Positions 1-6,036 are shown, numbered from the stretch's first letter. The stretch: DNA of 6,195 nucleotides from an uncultured Chloroflexota bacterium (GCA_937870805.1 CALMZT010000792.1:1-6195), one strand, 5' to 3'. The notes: a model not told the origin generated them from the letters alone. Translations and numbers: made by a program.

Positions 1-1020
1 GATACCCTTTGATACCGTTGTGCGGAAGTGTCCCGCGCCTTTCACCATATCGCACTGATACAGGTAGTAGGGACGCACGCGATTGCGCACGAGCTTATGT
101 ACCAGTTCGCGCTGGATGTTCACGCTGTCGTTGATGCCTGCCAGCAGCACGCTCTGGTTGCCAAGTGGCACACCCGCATTCGCCAGCTTGTCCAGCGCGC
201 GGCTCAGTTCCGGTGTGATCTCTTTAGGATGATTGACATGAATGTTCATCCATACCGGATGATACTGCTTAATCATCTCGCAGAATTCGTCGGTGATGCG
301 CTGCGGTAAAAATACGGGCAAACGGCTGCCGATACGGATGATTTCGATGTGCTCAATGTCGCGCAGGCTGGCGAGAATGTGCTCCAGCATCTTGGGCGCA
401 ATCACCAGTGGGTCGCCGCCACTTAACAATACGTCGCGCACCTGCGGCGTGCGGCGCAGATAGTCTAGCTGCAACTCAAAATCACTTTTGCTAAAGGTCT
501 GCCCCGGCTGCCCCACGATACGGCTGCGTGTGCAGTAGCGGCAGTATGACGCGCACTGGGTTGTCACCAGCATGAGCACACGATCAGGGTAGCGATGGAC
601 AAGTCCCGGCACAGGGCTGTGCTTGTCTTCGGCGAGGCTGTCTTCCATCATGCCTTCAAACGCGCGCAGTTCACGTCCCAGAGGAATCACCTGACGACGG
701 ACAGGACAATAGGGGTCGTCCGGGTCGATAAGGCTGGCAAAGTACGGCGTGACATCGACACGAAATTTATCTTCTGCCGTTAAGCCTTCGATTTCTTCAG
801 GGGTGAGGTTGATGATTTTCGCTAACTCTTCATAAGAGTTGAGACGATTTGCTAGTTGCCAGCGCCAGTCATCCCATTTCTCGTCGGGAACATTTGCCCA
901 TAGCGCCGGACGCGGGGTTCTGGTGAACGGTTTGCGCGCGCGGAGTTTCGTACTAGAGGGGGGTTCTTCGGAGGGAGGTTCTTCGGTCTGCTGCGCTTGT
1001 TTTTCGATTTCAATTTTCAT
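1..1020 (-). CDS. kamA: Lysine 2,3-aminomutase, C-terminus cut by window edge
   Basis: Radical SAM/PLP enzyme that converts L-lysine to beta-lysine (3,6-diaminohexanoate) in the cytoplasm, used in lysine degradation or to make beta-lysine osmolytes. My translation of the reverse strand gives 340 residues with no stop before the window edge. Visible marks are the radical SAM cluster motif CX3CX2C (Cys156, Cys160, Cys163), the SAM-binding SGGDPL at 200-205 and the segment YQCD at 321-324. Numbered against the Clostridium subterminale enzyme (Cys125/129/132, Asp293), every one is offset by exactly 31. Asp324 is thus the lysine-binding Asp and favours lysine over glutamate aminomutase. The second lysine-binding Asp and the PLP lysine, expected near 361 and 368, lie outside the window. 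The start is supported by AAGGAG at 1032-1037 and an in-frame stop at 1069-1071 with no other ATG between. The acidic, proline-rich first 25 residues are an extension. Confidence 0.93.
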   Translation of the reverse strand, partial: MKIEIEKQAQQTEEPPSEEPPSSTKLRARKPFTRTPRPALWANVPDEKWDDWRWQLANRLNSYEELAKIINLTPEEIEGLTAEDKFRVDVTPYFASLIDPDDPYCPVRRQVIPLGRELRAFEGMMEDSLAEDKHSPVPGLVHRYPDRVLMLVTTQCASYCRYCTRSRIVGQPGQTFSKSDFELQLDYLRRTPQVRDVLLSGGDPLVIAPKMLEHILASLRDIEHIEIIRIGSRLPVFLPQRITDEFCEMIKQYHPVWMNIHVNHPKEITPELSRALDKLANAGVPLGNQSVLLAGINDSVNIQRELVHKLVRNRVRPYYLYQCDMVKGAGHFRTTVSKGI

Positions 1021-1051
1021 GATTTTAGACGCTCCTTGGCGTTCAACATAA

Positions 1052-1076
1052 ACAACTAATCCGATTGATTAGTTGT
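1052..1076. promoter_or_regulatory. Perfect palindrome in the kamA leader (candidate operator)
   Basis: ACAACTAATC at 1052-1061 and GATTAGTTGT at 1067-1076 are exact reverse complements, separated by the 5-nt spacer CGATT. The element lies between the kamA promoter and its ribosome binding site, about 70 nt after the predicted transcript start. Symmetric 10-bp arms with a 5-nt centre fit a dimeric repressor site (TetR- or MarR-like in geometry). In RNA they could also form an AU-rich hairpin, but there is no U-tract, so it is not a terminator. The regulator is unknown and no regulator gene is in the window. Confidence 0.6.
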
Positions 1077-1152
1077 GAAAAAACCTGGGTTGCTGAAAGA
1101 ATGGACTGAACTTTACAAGTGACCAACTTTTTCGGAGATAAATTTCACATTT

Positions 1153-1179
1153 ATTATAGTCCAAATTGTAGGTTGTCAA
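1153..1179 (-). promoter_or_regulatory. Sigma70-type promoter of kamA
   Basis: On the minus strand TTGACA (1179-1174) and TATAAT (1158-1153) both match consensus exactly, but the spacer is 15 nt, two short of optimal. Transcription would begin near 1146, giving a leader of about 125 nt that carries the palindrome at 1052-1076 and the AAGGAG at 1032-1037. Confidence 0.7.
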
Positions 1180-1259
1180 CGTCAGATTGGTATTAATTTT
1201 CATATGAATTTACCCCCAATTTCCAGGGAGGACTACTTGAAGGTGCTGTAGGCGCAAAA

Positions 1260-1268
1260 TGCTATAAT
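1260..1268 (+). promoter_or_regulatory. Extended -10 promoter of the DUF4058 gene
   Basis: TGCTATAAT is an exact extended -10 element (TGnTATAAT). No good -35 box stands at 16-18 nt; the nearest candidate, TTGAAG at 1237-1242, is 20 nt away. Extended -10 promoters often tolerate a poor -35. Transcription would start near 1275, about 28 nt before the ATG at 1303, with TGAGGA at 1288-1293 as ribosome binding site. This promoter is divergent from that of kamA, with roughly 80 bp between the -35 of kamA and this element. Confidence 0.6.
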
Positions 1269-1302
1269 GAAAGACAAGCCAATATGTTGAGGATAAGCTC
1301 AA

Positions 1303-2289
1303 ATGTCACCTGTGCGCTCGGTCAAAAATCAGTATTTGGGGATTAACGCACATTTGCACAGCTATTGGCAGTCTATGGGAGGATGGGAAGAATTTCACAC
1401 ATCCTCTATTGTCAACATCAGCAACGCTTTGCGGATTCAGCTTTTGCCGATGGGATACACGACAGGGCTGGAACATTCCCTTCAGATTCGCCGTGAAGAA
1501 AATGATGATGTCGAGCGACCAAAATCGGATGTCACGATTTACGATACGGATGTGATACGAACAACGCAGCCGACTGTCCGACATGGCACAGATACGGCTG
1601 AATTGTTGATGCCCCTCAATAAAGCCTTACAGCGCAGCGTTATTTCTGAGAAGCCTTATCGAGCGATAGGTATTTATGCTGCGGGAAGACAGGATCGTGG
1701 TAAACCCGTAGGTTGGATAGAACTGCTTTCGCCTTCTAACAAACCGGGTGGACAGGATGACGAATACTATTTGAATAAACGACAGAGCATTCTGGAACAA
1801 GGAATTGTTTTTGTCGAAGTCGATTATTTACATGAAACTCCCCCTACATTGGAAAGTCTACCCTCTTATTGGCGGCGCGGGCGTTTGATAGCCCAGGATG
1901 CACATCCTTATCGGATTCTCGTGCTAGACCCACGTCCTGAGATAGATGATGGACAAGCACACGTCTATCAATTTGATGTCGATGAAGTTGTGCCAATAGT
2001 GAAGATTCCGCTTAGCGCCACCGATATCATTGAGTTTGACTTCGGACATCCGTATCGCAAAACGTATGAAGAAGGTGTCTTCGGACTGCTGTTTGTCGAT
2101 TATGCAGAACTTCCCATGCGTTTTGAACGTTACAGCCCCGCTGACCAAACGCGCATCGCACGCCGTATGCTGGCGGTGTTAGAAGCGGCGCGTAATGGCG
2201 TTGACCTTGAGACCGCGCCATTCGCCGTCAAAGAAATCACGCTGGAAGATGCCCTGTCGAAGCTAGAATTGCTGAAAGCAACGCCCTAA
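1303..2289 (+). CDS. DUF4058 family protein of unknown function
   Basis: A 328-residue soluble protein with no signal peptide or membrane segment. I recognise the DUF4058 family (common in Chloroflexota, Cyanobacteria and Planctomycetes) from its ordered signatures: an N-terminal NQYLGINAHL with WEEFHT at 28-33, SLQIR at 59-63, SDVTIYD at 75-81, WIELLSPSNK at 138-147, YYLNKRQSIL at 155-164, FVEVDYL at 170-176 and a C-terminal helical part ending near 328. The trio Asp76, Glu140 and Lys147 is spaced like a PD-(D/E)XK or Uma2-type nuclease core, with Ser75 in place of the usual Pro; this resemblance is my inference and activity is not known. The start has TGAGGA 9 nt upstream and its own promoter. 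It is monocistronic in appearance, with 167 bp and a new promoter before the next gene. Confidence 0.85.
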   Translation: MSPVRSVKNQYLGINAHLHSYWQSMGGWEEFHTSSIVNISNALRIQLLPMGYTTGLEHSLQIRREENDDVERPKSDVTIYDTDVIRTTQPTVRHGTDTAELLMPLNKALQRSVISEKPYRAIGIYAAGRQDRGKPVGWIELLSPSNKPGGQDDEYYLNKRQSILEQGIVFVEVDYLHETPPTLESLPSYWRRGRLIAQDAHPYRILVLDPRPEIDDGQAHVYQFDVDEVVPIVKIPLSATDIIEFDFGHPYRKTYEEGVFGLLFVDYAELPMRFERYSPADQTRIARRMLAVLEAARNGVDLETAPFAVKEITLEDALSKLELLKATP

Positions 2290-2386
2290 ACCAGCTTTTG
2301 ATAAAAAGTCAACGAATAAAATCAGCAAATATGTAGATTTCTATCCAAAAGAATCTTACAAACGATCTTATTTGTTCGCAGAAAAG

Positions 2387-2395
2387 TGCTATACT
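2387..2395 (+). promoter_or_regulatory. Extended -10 promoter of the transporter locus
   Basis: TGCTATACT is an extended -10 element with one mismatch to consensus. No good -35 box lies at 16-18 nt; TTGTTC at 2372-2377 is only 12 nt away. The transcript would begin near 2402, giving a leader of about 55 nt before the GTG start at 2457. The A-rich run followed by TGCTATA closely resembles the promoter at 1260-1268. Confidence 0.55.
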
Positions 2396-2405
2396 CTCGC
2401 GTTGG

Positions 2406-2421
2406 AGTACCAGGCAGTACC
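2406..2421. repeat. AGTACC direct repeat, candidate operator
   Basis: AGTACC occurs at 2406-2411 and again at 2416-2421, exactly 10 bp (about one helical turn) apart, immediately after the predicted transcript start. Because GTAC is self-complementary, the same bases also form an imperfect inverted repeat, GAGTAC then GTACCTC with one bulged base. A position just downstream of the start site suits a repressor site for sugar-responsive control. No known LacI-family consensus is matched, so the role is inference. Confidence 0.35.
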
Positions 2422-2456
2422 TCGTTTTCTTGTTTTTACGCTAAGGAGATTTCCCC

Positions 2457-3731
2457 GTGAAAAGAGCATTCCTTTTAACTGTTTTACTCACCCTGCTTGT
2501 AGGTGTGAGCGTACATGCGCAAGATGTTCCGACACTCACCTACTGGGATACGATGGGTGATCGAGAGCGCGTGGTCATGCAGGAAATCATCGACGAGTGT
2601 GAAGTCACTGTGGGCGTCGATGTGACCTACGAATATGTGCCGTTCACCGAAGCACAGGCAAATTTCCGTACCGCTGCACAGGCAGGTAATGCGCCAGATA
2701 TTATGCGCTCGGAAATCGCCTGGGGACCGGAATACGCCGCCCTCGGCTATCTGGTCGATCTAACCGACATGGTGACGGAAGAAGAACGTGCCAGCTACCT
2801 CGAAGCGCCACTCGCTTACAACACATGGGGTGGGCGCTTATGGGGTTTGCCGCAGGTGACGGACGCTCCTGCGCTGCTCTATAACCGCGATCTATTTGAA
2901 CAGGCTGGTCTCGATCCTGATGCGCCGCCCACTACGATGGAGGAACTGCGGGCTGCTGCTGAAGCGATCAGCGCATTGGGCACAGATGATGCACCAGTTT
3001 ACGGTATTGCGACACTCGCAGATATGTATTTCTTCCAACCCTTTATGTGGGCATTCGGTGGTGATCTGATTACAGTCAATGAAGATGGCACTTACACCAT
3101 CGGCATCAATACGCAAGGGACATATGATGCTTTAGCCTACATACAAGGCTTGATCGAGGATGGCTTAATGGGTCCTGACTATGATCCAGCAAATCAATAT
3201 GGCAATTCGATGACCGCCTTCCAGGAAGGGCGCGCTGGCATGATCATCAATGGTCCCTGGGCAACTGCTGATATTCTTGGTGGTACAGCATTTGAAGACC
3301 CAGAGAATTTAGGTGTTGCGCCTATTCCGGCAGGTCCTGAGGGGCTGCAAGGCTCACCTGTTGGTGGTCATGAATACGTGATTTATGCTGGCTCAGCAAA
3401 CCCTGAAGCAGCATTAGAACTAATTCGCTGCTTGAACAGTGTGGAAAATCAGGTGCGTCTGGCATCTGAACTGAACCTTGTCCCGACAGTGCGCGCAGCT
3501 TACGAAGACCCCGCGCTGGCAGAAAACGCCATCCTGCAAGGCTTCCTTGCGCAGATGGAAGTTGCCCGCAACCGTCCTGTGTTGGTCGCTGGCGGCAGCA
3601 TCTACACGGAATTTGGTCCACAGTATCAGGCAGTCATCCTCGGTGAACGAACGCCAGAAGAGGCAATGGCGGCTGTGGAAGCGGCTTGGCAGTTACTCCT
3701 TGAAACCGAGCCACCTGTACCCGGTAGTTAA
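2457..3731 (+). CDS. ABC sugar transporter solute-binding protein, MalE-like
   Basis: Extracellular substrate-binding subunit of a CUT1 carbohydrate importer, 424 residues, usual for family 1. The GTG start is fixed by AAGGAG 8 nt upstream and by the signal peptide it creates: Lys2-Arg3, a hydrophobic core at 4-19 and a VHA cleavage site before Gln22. Family marks in order: a first beta strand (LTYWD, 27-31), AAQAGNAPDI at 73-82, WGPEYAALGYLVDLTD at 89-104, ALLYNRDLFEQAGLDP at 139-154, AFQEGRAGMIINGPWA at 254-269 and GGHEYVIY at 303-310. The APDIMRSEIAWGPEY region resembles actinobacterial maltose/maltooligosaccharide-binding proteins, so an alpha-glucan substrate is likely but not proven. 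There is no lipobox cysteine and no C-terminal anchor, so it should be released as a soluble protein. Two cysteines remain, Cys48 and Cys325. First gene of the transporter locus, with its permeases 331 bp downstream. Confidence 0.93.
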   Translation: MKRAFLLTVLLTLLVGVSVHAQDVPTLTYWDTMGDRERVVMQEIIDECEVTVGVDVTYEYVPFTEAQANFRTAAQAGNAPDIMRSEIAWGPEYAALGYLVDLTDMVTEEERASYLEAPLAYNTWGGRLWGLPQVTDAPALLYNRDLFEQAGLDPDAPPTTMEELRAAAEAISALGTDDAPVYGIATLADMYFFQPFMWAFGGDLITVNEDGTYTIGINTQGTYDALAYIQGLIEDGLMGPDYDPANQYGNSMTAFQEGRAGMIINGPWATADILGGTAFEDPENLGVAPIPAGPEGLQGSPVGGHEYVIYAGSANPEAALELIRCLNSVENQVRLASELNLVPTVRAAYEDPALAENAILQGFLAQMEVARNRPVLVAGGSIYTEFGPQYQAVILGERTPEEAMAAVEAAWQLLLETEPPVPGS

Positions 3732-3761
3732 TGCCAGCTTAGTGTTTTCATGAGTTTGAGG

Positions 3762-3790
3762 ATGGGGGAAGGGCAACCTTCCCTCATTTT
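3762..3790 (+). terminator. Intrinsic terminator or attenuator after the binding protein
   Basis: ATGGGGGAAGG at 3762-3772 pairs with CCTTCCCTCAT at 3777-3787 through one G-U pair, closing a GCAA tetraloop (GNRA type), and TTTT follows at 3787-3790. The stem is strong but the U-tract is short, so termination may be partial. It begins about 30 bp after the binding-protein stop codon. Its place between binding protein and permeases suggests it lowers permease expression relative to the binding protein. Confidence 0.75.
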
Positions 3791-3836
3791 GCTTATAGTG
3801 AAAAGTGGAAAGCAATGAGCGATCCCCTTACGTTTT

Positions 3837-3864
3837 TTGATATGACTGCTCATCGTTTTATACT
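3837..3864 (+). promoter_or_regulatory. Internal promoter for the permease genes
   Basis: TTGATA at 3837-3842 and TATACT at 3859-3864, with a 16-nt spacer, each match the sigma70 boxes at five of six positions. It stands downstream of the terminator hairpin and about 200 bp upstream of the first permease, so transcripts from it would start near 3871 and carry the palindromic repeat in their leader. It fits independent expression of the permease pair. Confidence 0.5.
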
Positions 3865-3906
3865 CGTCGTTCAACAATAATAGGACTTTCGCTGTAAGTT
3901 GAATGC

Positions 3907-4015
3907 ACCCCTCTCCCCCACCCTCTCCCCATTGCATGGAGAGAAGGAGAAAAACAAAAACGTTTGTGTTTTCAAGTCCCTCTCCACGTCAGTGGGGAGG
4001 GATTTAGGGAGGGGT
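3907..4015. repeat. Composite palindromic C-rich/G-rich repeat element
   Basis: A C-rich block starts the element and a G-rich block ends it. The outer arms ACCCCTC (3907-3913) and GAGGGGT (4009-4015) are exact reverse complements. Inside are two hairpins. One pairs CTCTCC (3923-3928) with GGAGAG (3938-3943). The other pairs TCCCTCTCCAC (3977-3987) with GTGGGGAGGGA (3992-4002) through one G-T mismatch, around the loop GTCA. An A-rich stretch separates them (3948-3960). It resembles dispersed 'CCCTCTCCC' palindromes common between genes in Chloroflexota and other bacteria. It has no coding capacity and no transposase. It sits in the untranslated leader of the permease genes. Confidence 0.7.
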
Positions 4016-4062
4016 AAACAAAGTCCTGAATAAAATAAGTTTTTAGGTGGAGAATAAATTTT

Positions 4063-4974
4063 ATGGCGAAGAACCGCATGGCATATATGTTCATCGCCCC
4101 CGCGATGCTTGTCATGGCGGCGCTGGTGTTCTATCCATTAGTCAACGGCATTTATCTGAGCTTCACCAATGCCAATCAGTTCAATACCACGCGCCGTATT
4201 GGGGCGAATGTAACTCCCTCAAGCTACACATTTATCGGTTTAGAAAACTATAGTGATATATTGACGACGCCGACGTATAAATTCTGGAGTGTGTTTGGGC
4301 AAACAGTCGTGTGGACAACCCTGAACGTTGCTCCGCACATTCTCATCGGCTTGGGGTTGGCGCTGCTGCTCAATCGCAAAATCAGAGGACGGACTTTCTA
4401 CCGTATCCTGCTCAACCTGCCCTGGGCTGTGCCGTCGTATATTTCGGCTTTTGTGTGGCGTTTCATCTACAACGGCGACATTGGCTTCCTGAACAGTGTG
4501 CTGCGTAATATGGGAGCAGAAACTATCCCCTGGCTCTCAGATCCCGGTTGGGCGATGATCGCTGTCGTCATTGCGAATACGTGGCTGGCGATTCCGTTCA
4601 ATATGGTGACGATGCTGGGCGGTTTACAAAGTATCCCTACCGAGTTATACGAAGCTGCCGAAGTCGATGGCGCGAACGCCTGGCAGAAGTTCATGGGGAT
4701 CACGCTGCCGATGCTGCGCCCGGTGATGATGACGATCACCCTGTTAGGGGTAATCTGGACGTTTAACAGCTTCAACGTCATCTTCCTTGTTTCCGAAGGC
4801 GGACCATTCCAATCGACTGAGATTCTGGCGACCTGGGCGTGGCGCTTGGGCTTCCAACAGTCACAGATCGGCGTGGCGGCTGCCTATTCGGTGATTATTC
4901 TGTTGATTTTGATCGTGTTTAGTCTTGCCTACATTCGTGTGTTGAACCGTCCGGGACAGGAGAGTGCCATATGA
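4063..4974 (+). CDS. ABC sugar transporter permease, MalF type
   Basis: Inner-membrane subunit of the CUT1 importer; with the MalG-type partner it forms the translocation channel. It has 303 residues and about six membrane helices (near 7-29, 78-103, 112-136, 161-184, 218-240 and 270-294). It is therefore the short MsmF/UgpA-like form, lacking the extra helices and large periplasmic loop of E. coli MalF. The cytoplasmic EAA loop that docks on the ATPase is intact: Glu197-Ala198-Ala199, Gly203, Ile213 and Leu215-Pro216, spaced EAA-X3-G-X9-I-X-LP. The ATG start has AGGTGGAG at 4045-4052, 10 nt upstream. Its stop codon overlaps the next start (ATGA at 4971-4974), which implies translational coupling. 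The RRIGANV segment near residue 45 resembles maltose-type permeases; the substrate is otherwise not readable. Confidence 0.94.
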   Translation: MAKNRMAYMFIAPAMLVMAALVFYPLVNGIYLSFTNANQFNTTRRIGANVTPSSYTFIGLENYSDILTTPTYKFWSVFGQTVVWTTLNVAPHILIGLGLALLLNRKIRGRTFYRILLNLPWAVPSYISAFVWRFIYNGDIGFLNSVLRNMGAETIPWLSDPGWAMIAVVIANTWLAIPFNMVTMLGGLQSIPTELYEAAEVDGANAWQKFMGITLPMLRPVMMTITLLGVIWTFNSFNVIFLVSEGGPFQSTEILATWAWRLGFQQSQIGVAAAYSVIILLILIVFSLAYIRVLNRPGQESAI

Positions 4975-5909
4975 GCGCTGCCGCGACTGAAGTCGTTAAA
5001 CCAAGTGTCTCGAAAGCTGAAGGGTTGACGCAAACTCAGAAAAATATGCTGGCGGACATTGCCACGCACATCATCCTGATTATTGCCTGCATCATCATGA
5101 TCTTTCCTGTGTTCTGGGTCGTTTCGACTTCGTTTAAGACACAGGAAGAGATCGAAAGCAGCAATATCAGCCTGATTCCACGTAATTTCACACTGTCGAA
5201 TTACGATCACATCCTGAACGGCATGGTGCAGCGTGTGGAACAGCGCGGACAGGAACCCTACGATGTGAACCTGTTCTGGACTTGGGCACGGAACAGTATC
5301 GTGATCGCGCTGGTGACGACGCTCATTGGCGTGCTGCTGGCGGCATCGTGCGCCTATGCCCTGTCGCGCTTCAAGTTCAGCGGGCGGCGCCTGGTGATGA
5401 TCTCCTTTTTGTTGACGCAGATGTTTCCCGGCGCGATTCTGATTGTGCCACTGTACAACATGCTCAACGATTGGGGCTTGCTCAATACGTGGCCCGGCCT
5501 GGTGCTGGCGTACTGTACGGTGGCGCTGCCTTTCAGCGTGTGGATGCTCAAGGGGTTTTTCGACGCGATTCCTTATGACCTCGAAGAGGCAGCGATTGTC
5601 GATGGATGTACGCCGTTCGGTGCCTACTGGCGGATTGCCCTGCCCTTGACGCTGCCGGGAATCGCCGTCGTTGGGTTCTTTAACTTCATGACGGCGTGGA
5701 ACGAGTTCATGATGGCGCTGACCTTCATGACAGGCGAAACCAACAAGACGCTGCCTGTGGGTCTGCGTAACTTTGTGTTCCAGTTCAATACGGACTGGCA
5801 TTATATGGCGGCGGGGTCGGTGTTGGTGACGATTCCTGTGATGATTGGCTTCTTCTATGCGCAGCGTTATCTGATCAGCGGCTTAACGGCGGGGGGTGTA
5901 AAAGGATAA
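4971..5909 (+). CDS. ABC sugar transporter permease, MalG type
   Basis: Second inner-membrane subunit of the CUT1 importer, 312 residues. A polar cytoplasmic N-terminus of about 30 residues precedes six membrane helices (near 31-53, 108-132, 140-162, 176-195, 228-247 and 279-299). The ATPase-docking EAA loop is intact: Glu206-Ala207-Ala208, Gly212, Ile222 and Leu224-Pro225. The C-terminal tail SGLTAGGVKG (303-312) is typical of MalG proteins, whose tail contacts the ATPase dimer. The start overlaps the preceding stop as ATGA, with AGGAG at 4958-4962 placed 8 nt upstream. The 20-odd residue stretch between the first two helices (about 84-105, polar, with VEQRGQEPYDVN) is a surface loop. No ATPase gene follows. 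Confidence 0.95.
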   Translation: MSAAATEVVKPSVSKAEGLTQTQKNMLADIATHIILIIACIIMIFPVFWVVSTSFKTQEEIESSNISLIPRNFTLSNYDHILNGMVQRVEQRGQEPYDVNLFWTWARNSIVIALVTTLIGVLLAASCAYALSRFKFSGRRLVMISFLLTQMFPGAILIVPLYNMLNDWGLLNTWPGLVLAYCTVALPFSVWMLKGFFDAIPYDLEEAAIVDGCTPFGAYWRIALPLTLPGIAVVGFFNFMTAWNEFMMALTFMTGETNKTLPVGLRNFVFQFNTDWHYMAAGSVLVTIPVMIGFFYAQRYLISGLTAGGVKG

Positions 5910-5918
5910 CTTTGTTGC

Positions 5919-5969
5919 TGCTGCAATGAGGAAAGCGATTGCAGCAAGTTGTGAACCTGTAATTGCTGC
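5919..5969. repeat. Overlapping hairpins built from TTGCTGC repeats
   Basis: TGCTGCAAT (5919-5927) and ATTGCAGCA (5938-5946) form a perfect 9-bp stem with a 10-nt loop just after the MalG-type gene. The same central bases GCAGCAA (5941-5947) can pair instead with TTGCTGC at 5963-5969. The two stems are mutually exclusive. No U-tract follows either, so this is not a canonical terminator; RNA 3'-end protection is one possible role. Confidence 0.45.
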
Positions 5970-5993
5970 TGCGGCTGCGACGATGCGAGTTCT

Positions 5994-6014
5994 CAGTTAA
6001 CAGTTTTCAGTAAA
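5994..6014. repeat. Three 7-bp CAGT-led tandem units
   Basis: CAGT begins at 5994, 6001 and 6008, giving three heptamer units (CAGTTAA, then CAGTTTT, then CAGTAAA). Short CAGTT-type tandem arrays like this are frequent between bacterial genes. It is probably a decayed dispersed repeat with no readable function. Confidence 0.4.
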
Positions 6015-6036
6015 ATGTAAAGCTAACAATTTGAAT

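Larger units (their letters stand above)
2290..2456 (+). promoter_or_regulatory. Gap holding the binding-protein promoter
   Basis: This AT-rich gap has no convincing terminator for the DUF4058 gene; the only hairpin candidate, CTTTT/AAAAG around 2294-2307, is too weak. Read-through into the transporter is therefore possible. The second half contains an extended -10 promoter, a repeated AGTACC element and the ribosome binding site AAGGAG at 2443-2448. Confidence 0.5.

Noticed and set aside
28..1051. Plus-strand open frames of 62 to 93 codons across the kamA region
   Set aside because: All lie opposite kamA, whose motifs and start signals are unambiguous. None has convincing family similarity.
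1021..1150. A lysine riboswitch in the kamA leader
   Set aside because: The leader of about 125 nt is too short and AT-rich for the multi-helix lysine riboswitch. Only one simple palindrome is visible.
1199..1208. TTCATATGAA palindrome between the divergent promoters
   Set aside because: A 10-bp palindrome in AT-rich DNA is expected by chance. It does not extend outward and overlaps no promoter box.
2290..2310. Terminator after the DUF4058 gene
   Set aside because: Only a 5-bp A/T stem can be drawn and there is no T-tract after it.
2372..2377. TTGTTC as the -35 box of the binding-protein promoter
   Set aside because: Its spacer to TATACT is only 12 nt, too short for sigma70. The extended -10 explains the promoter better.
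3907..4015. CRISPR array or insertion sequence in the binding protein-permease gap
   Set aside because: There are no regularly spaced identical repeats and no transposase. The structure is nested palindromes, not direct repeats with spacers.
4929..5801. Long open frame on the minus strand, 290 codons, opposite the MalG-type permease
   Set aside because: It is fully antisense to a clear permease, is very rich in His, Arg and Gln as expected for a shadow frame, and shows no recognisable domain.
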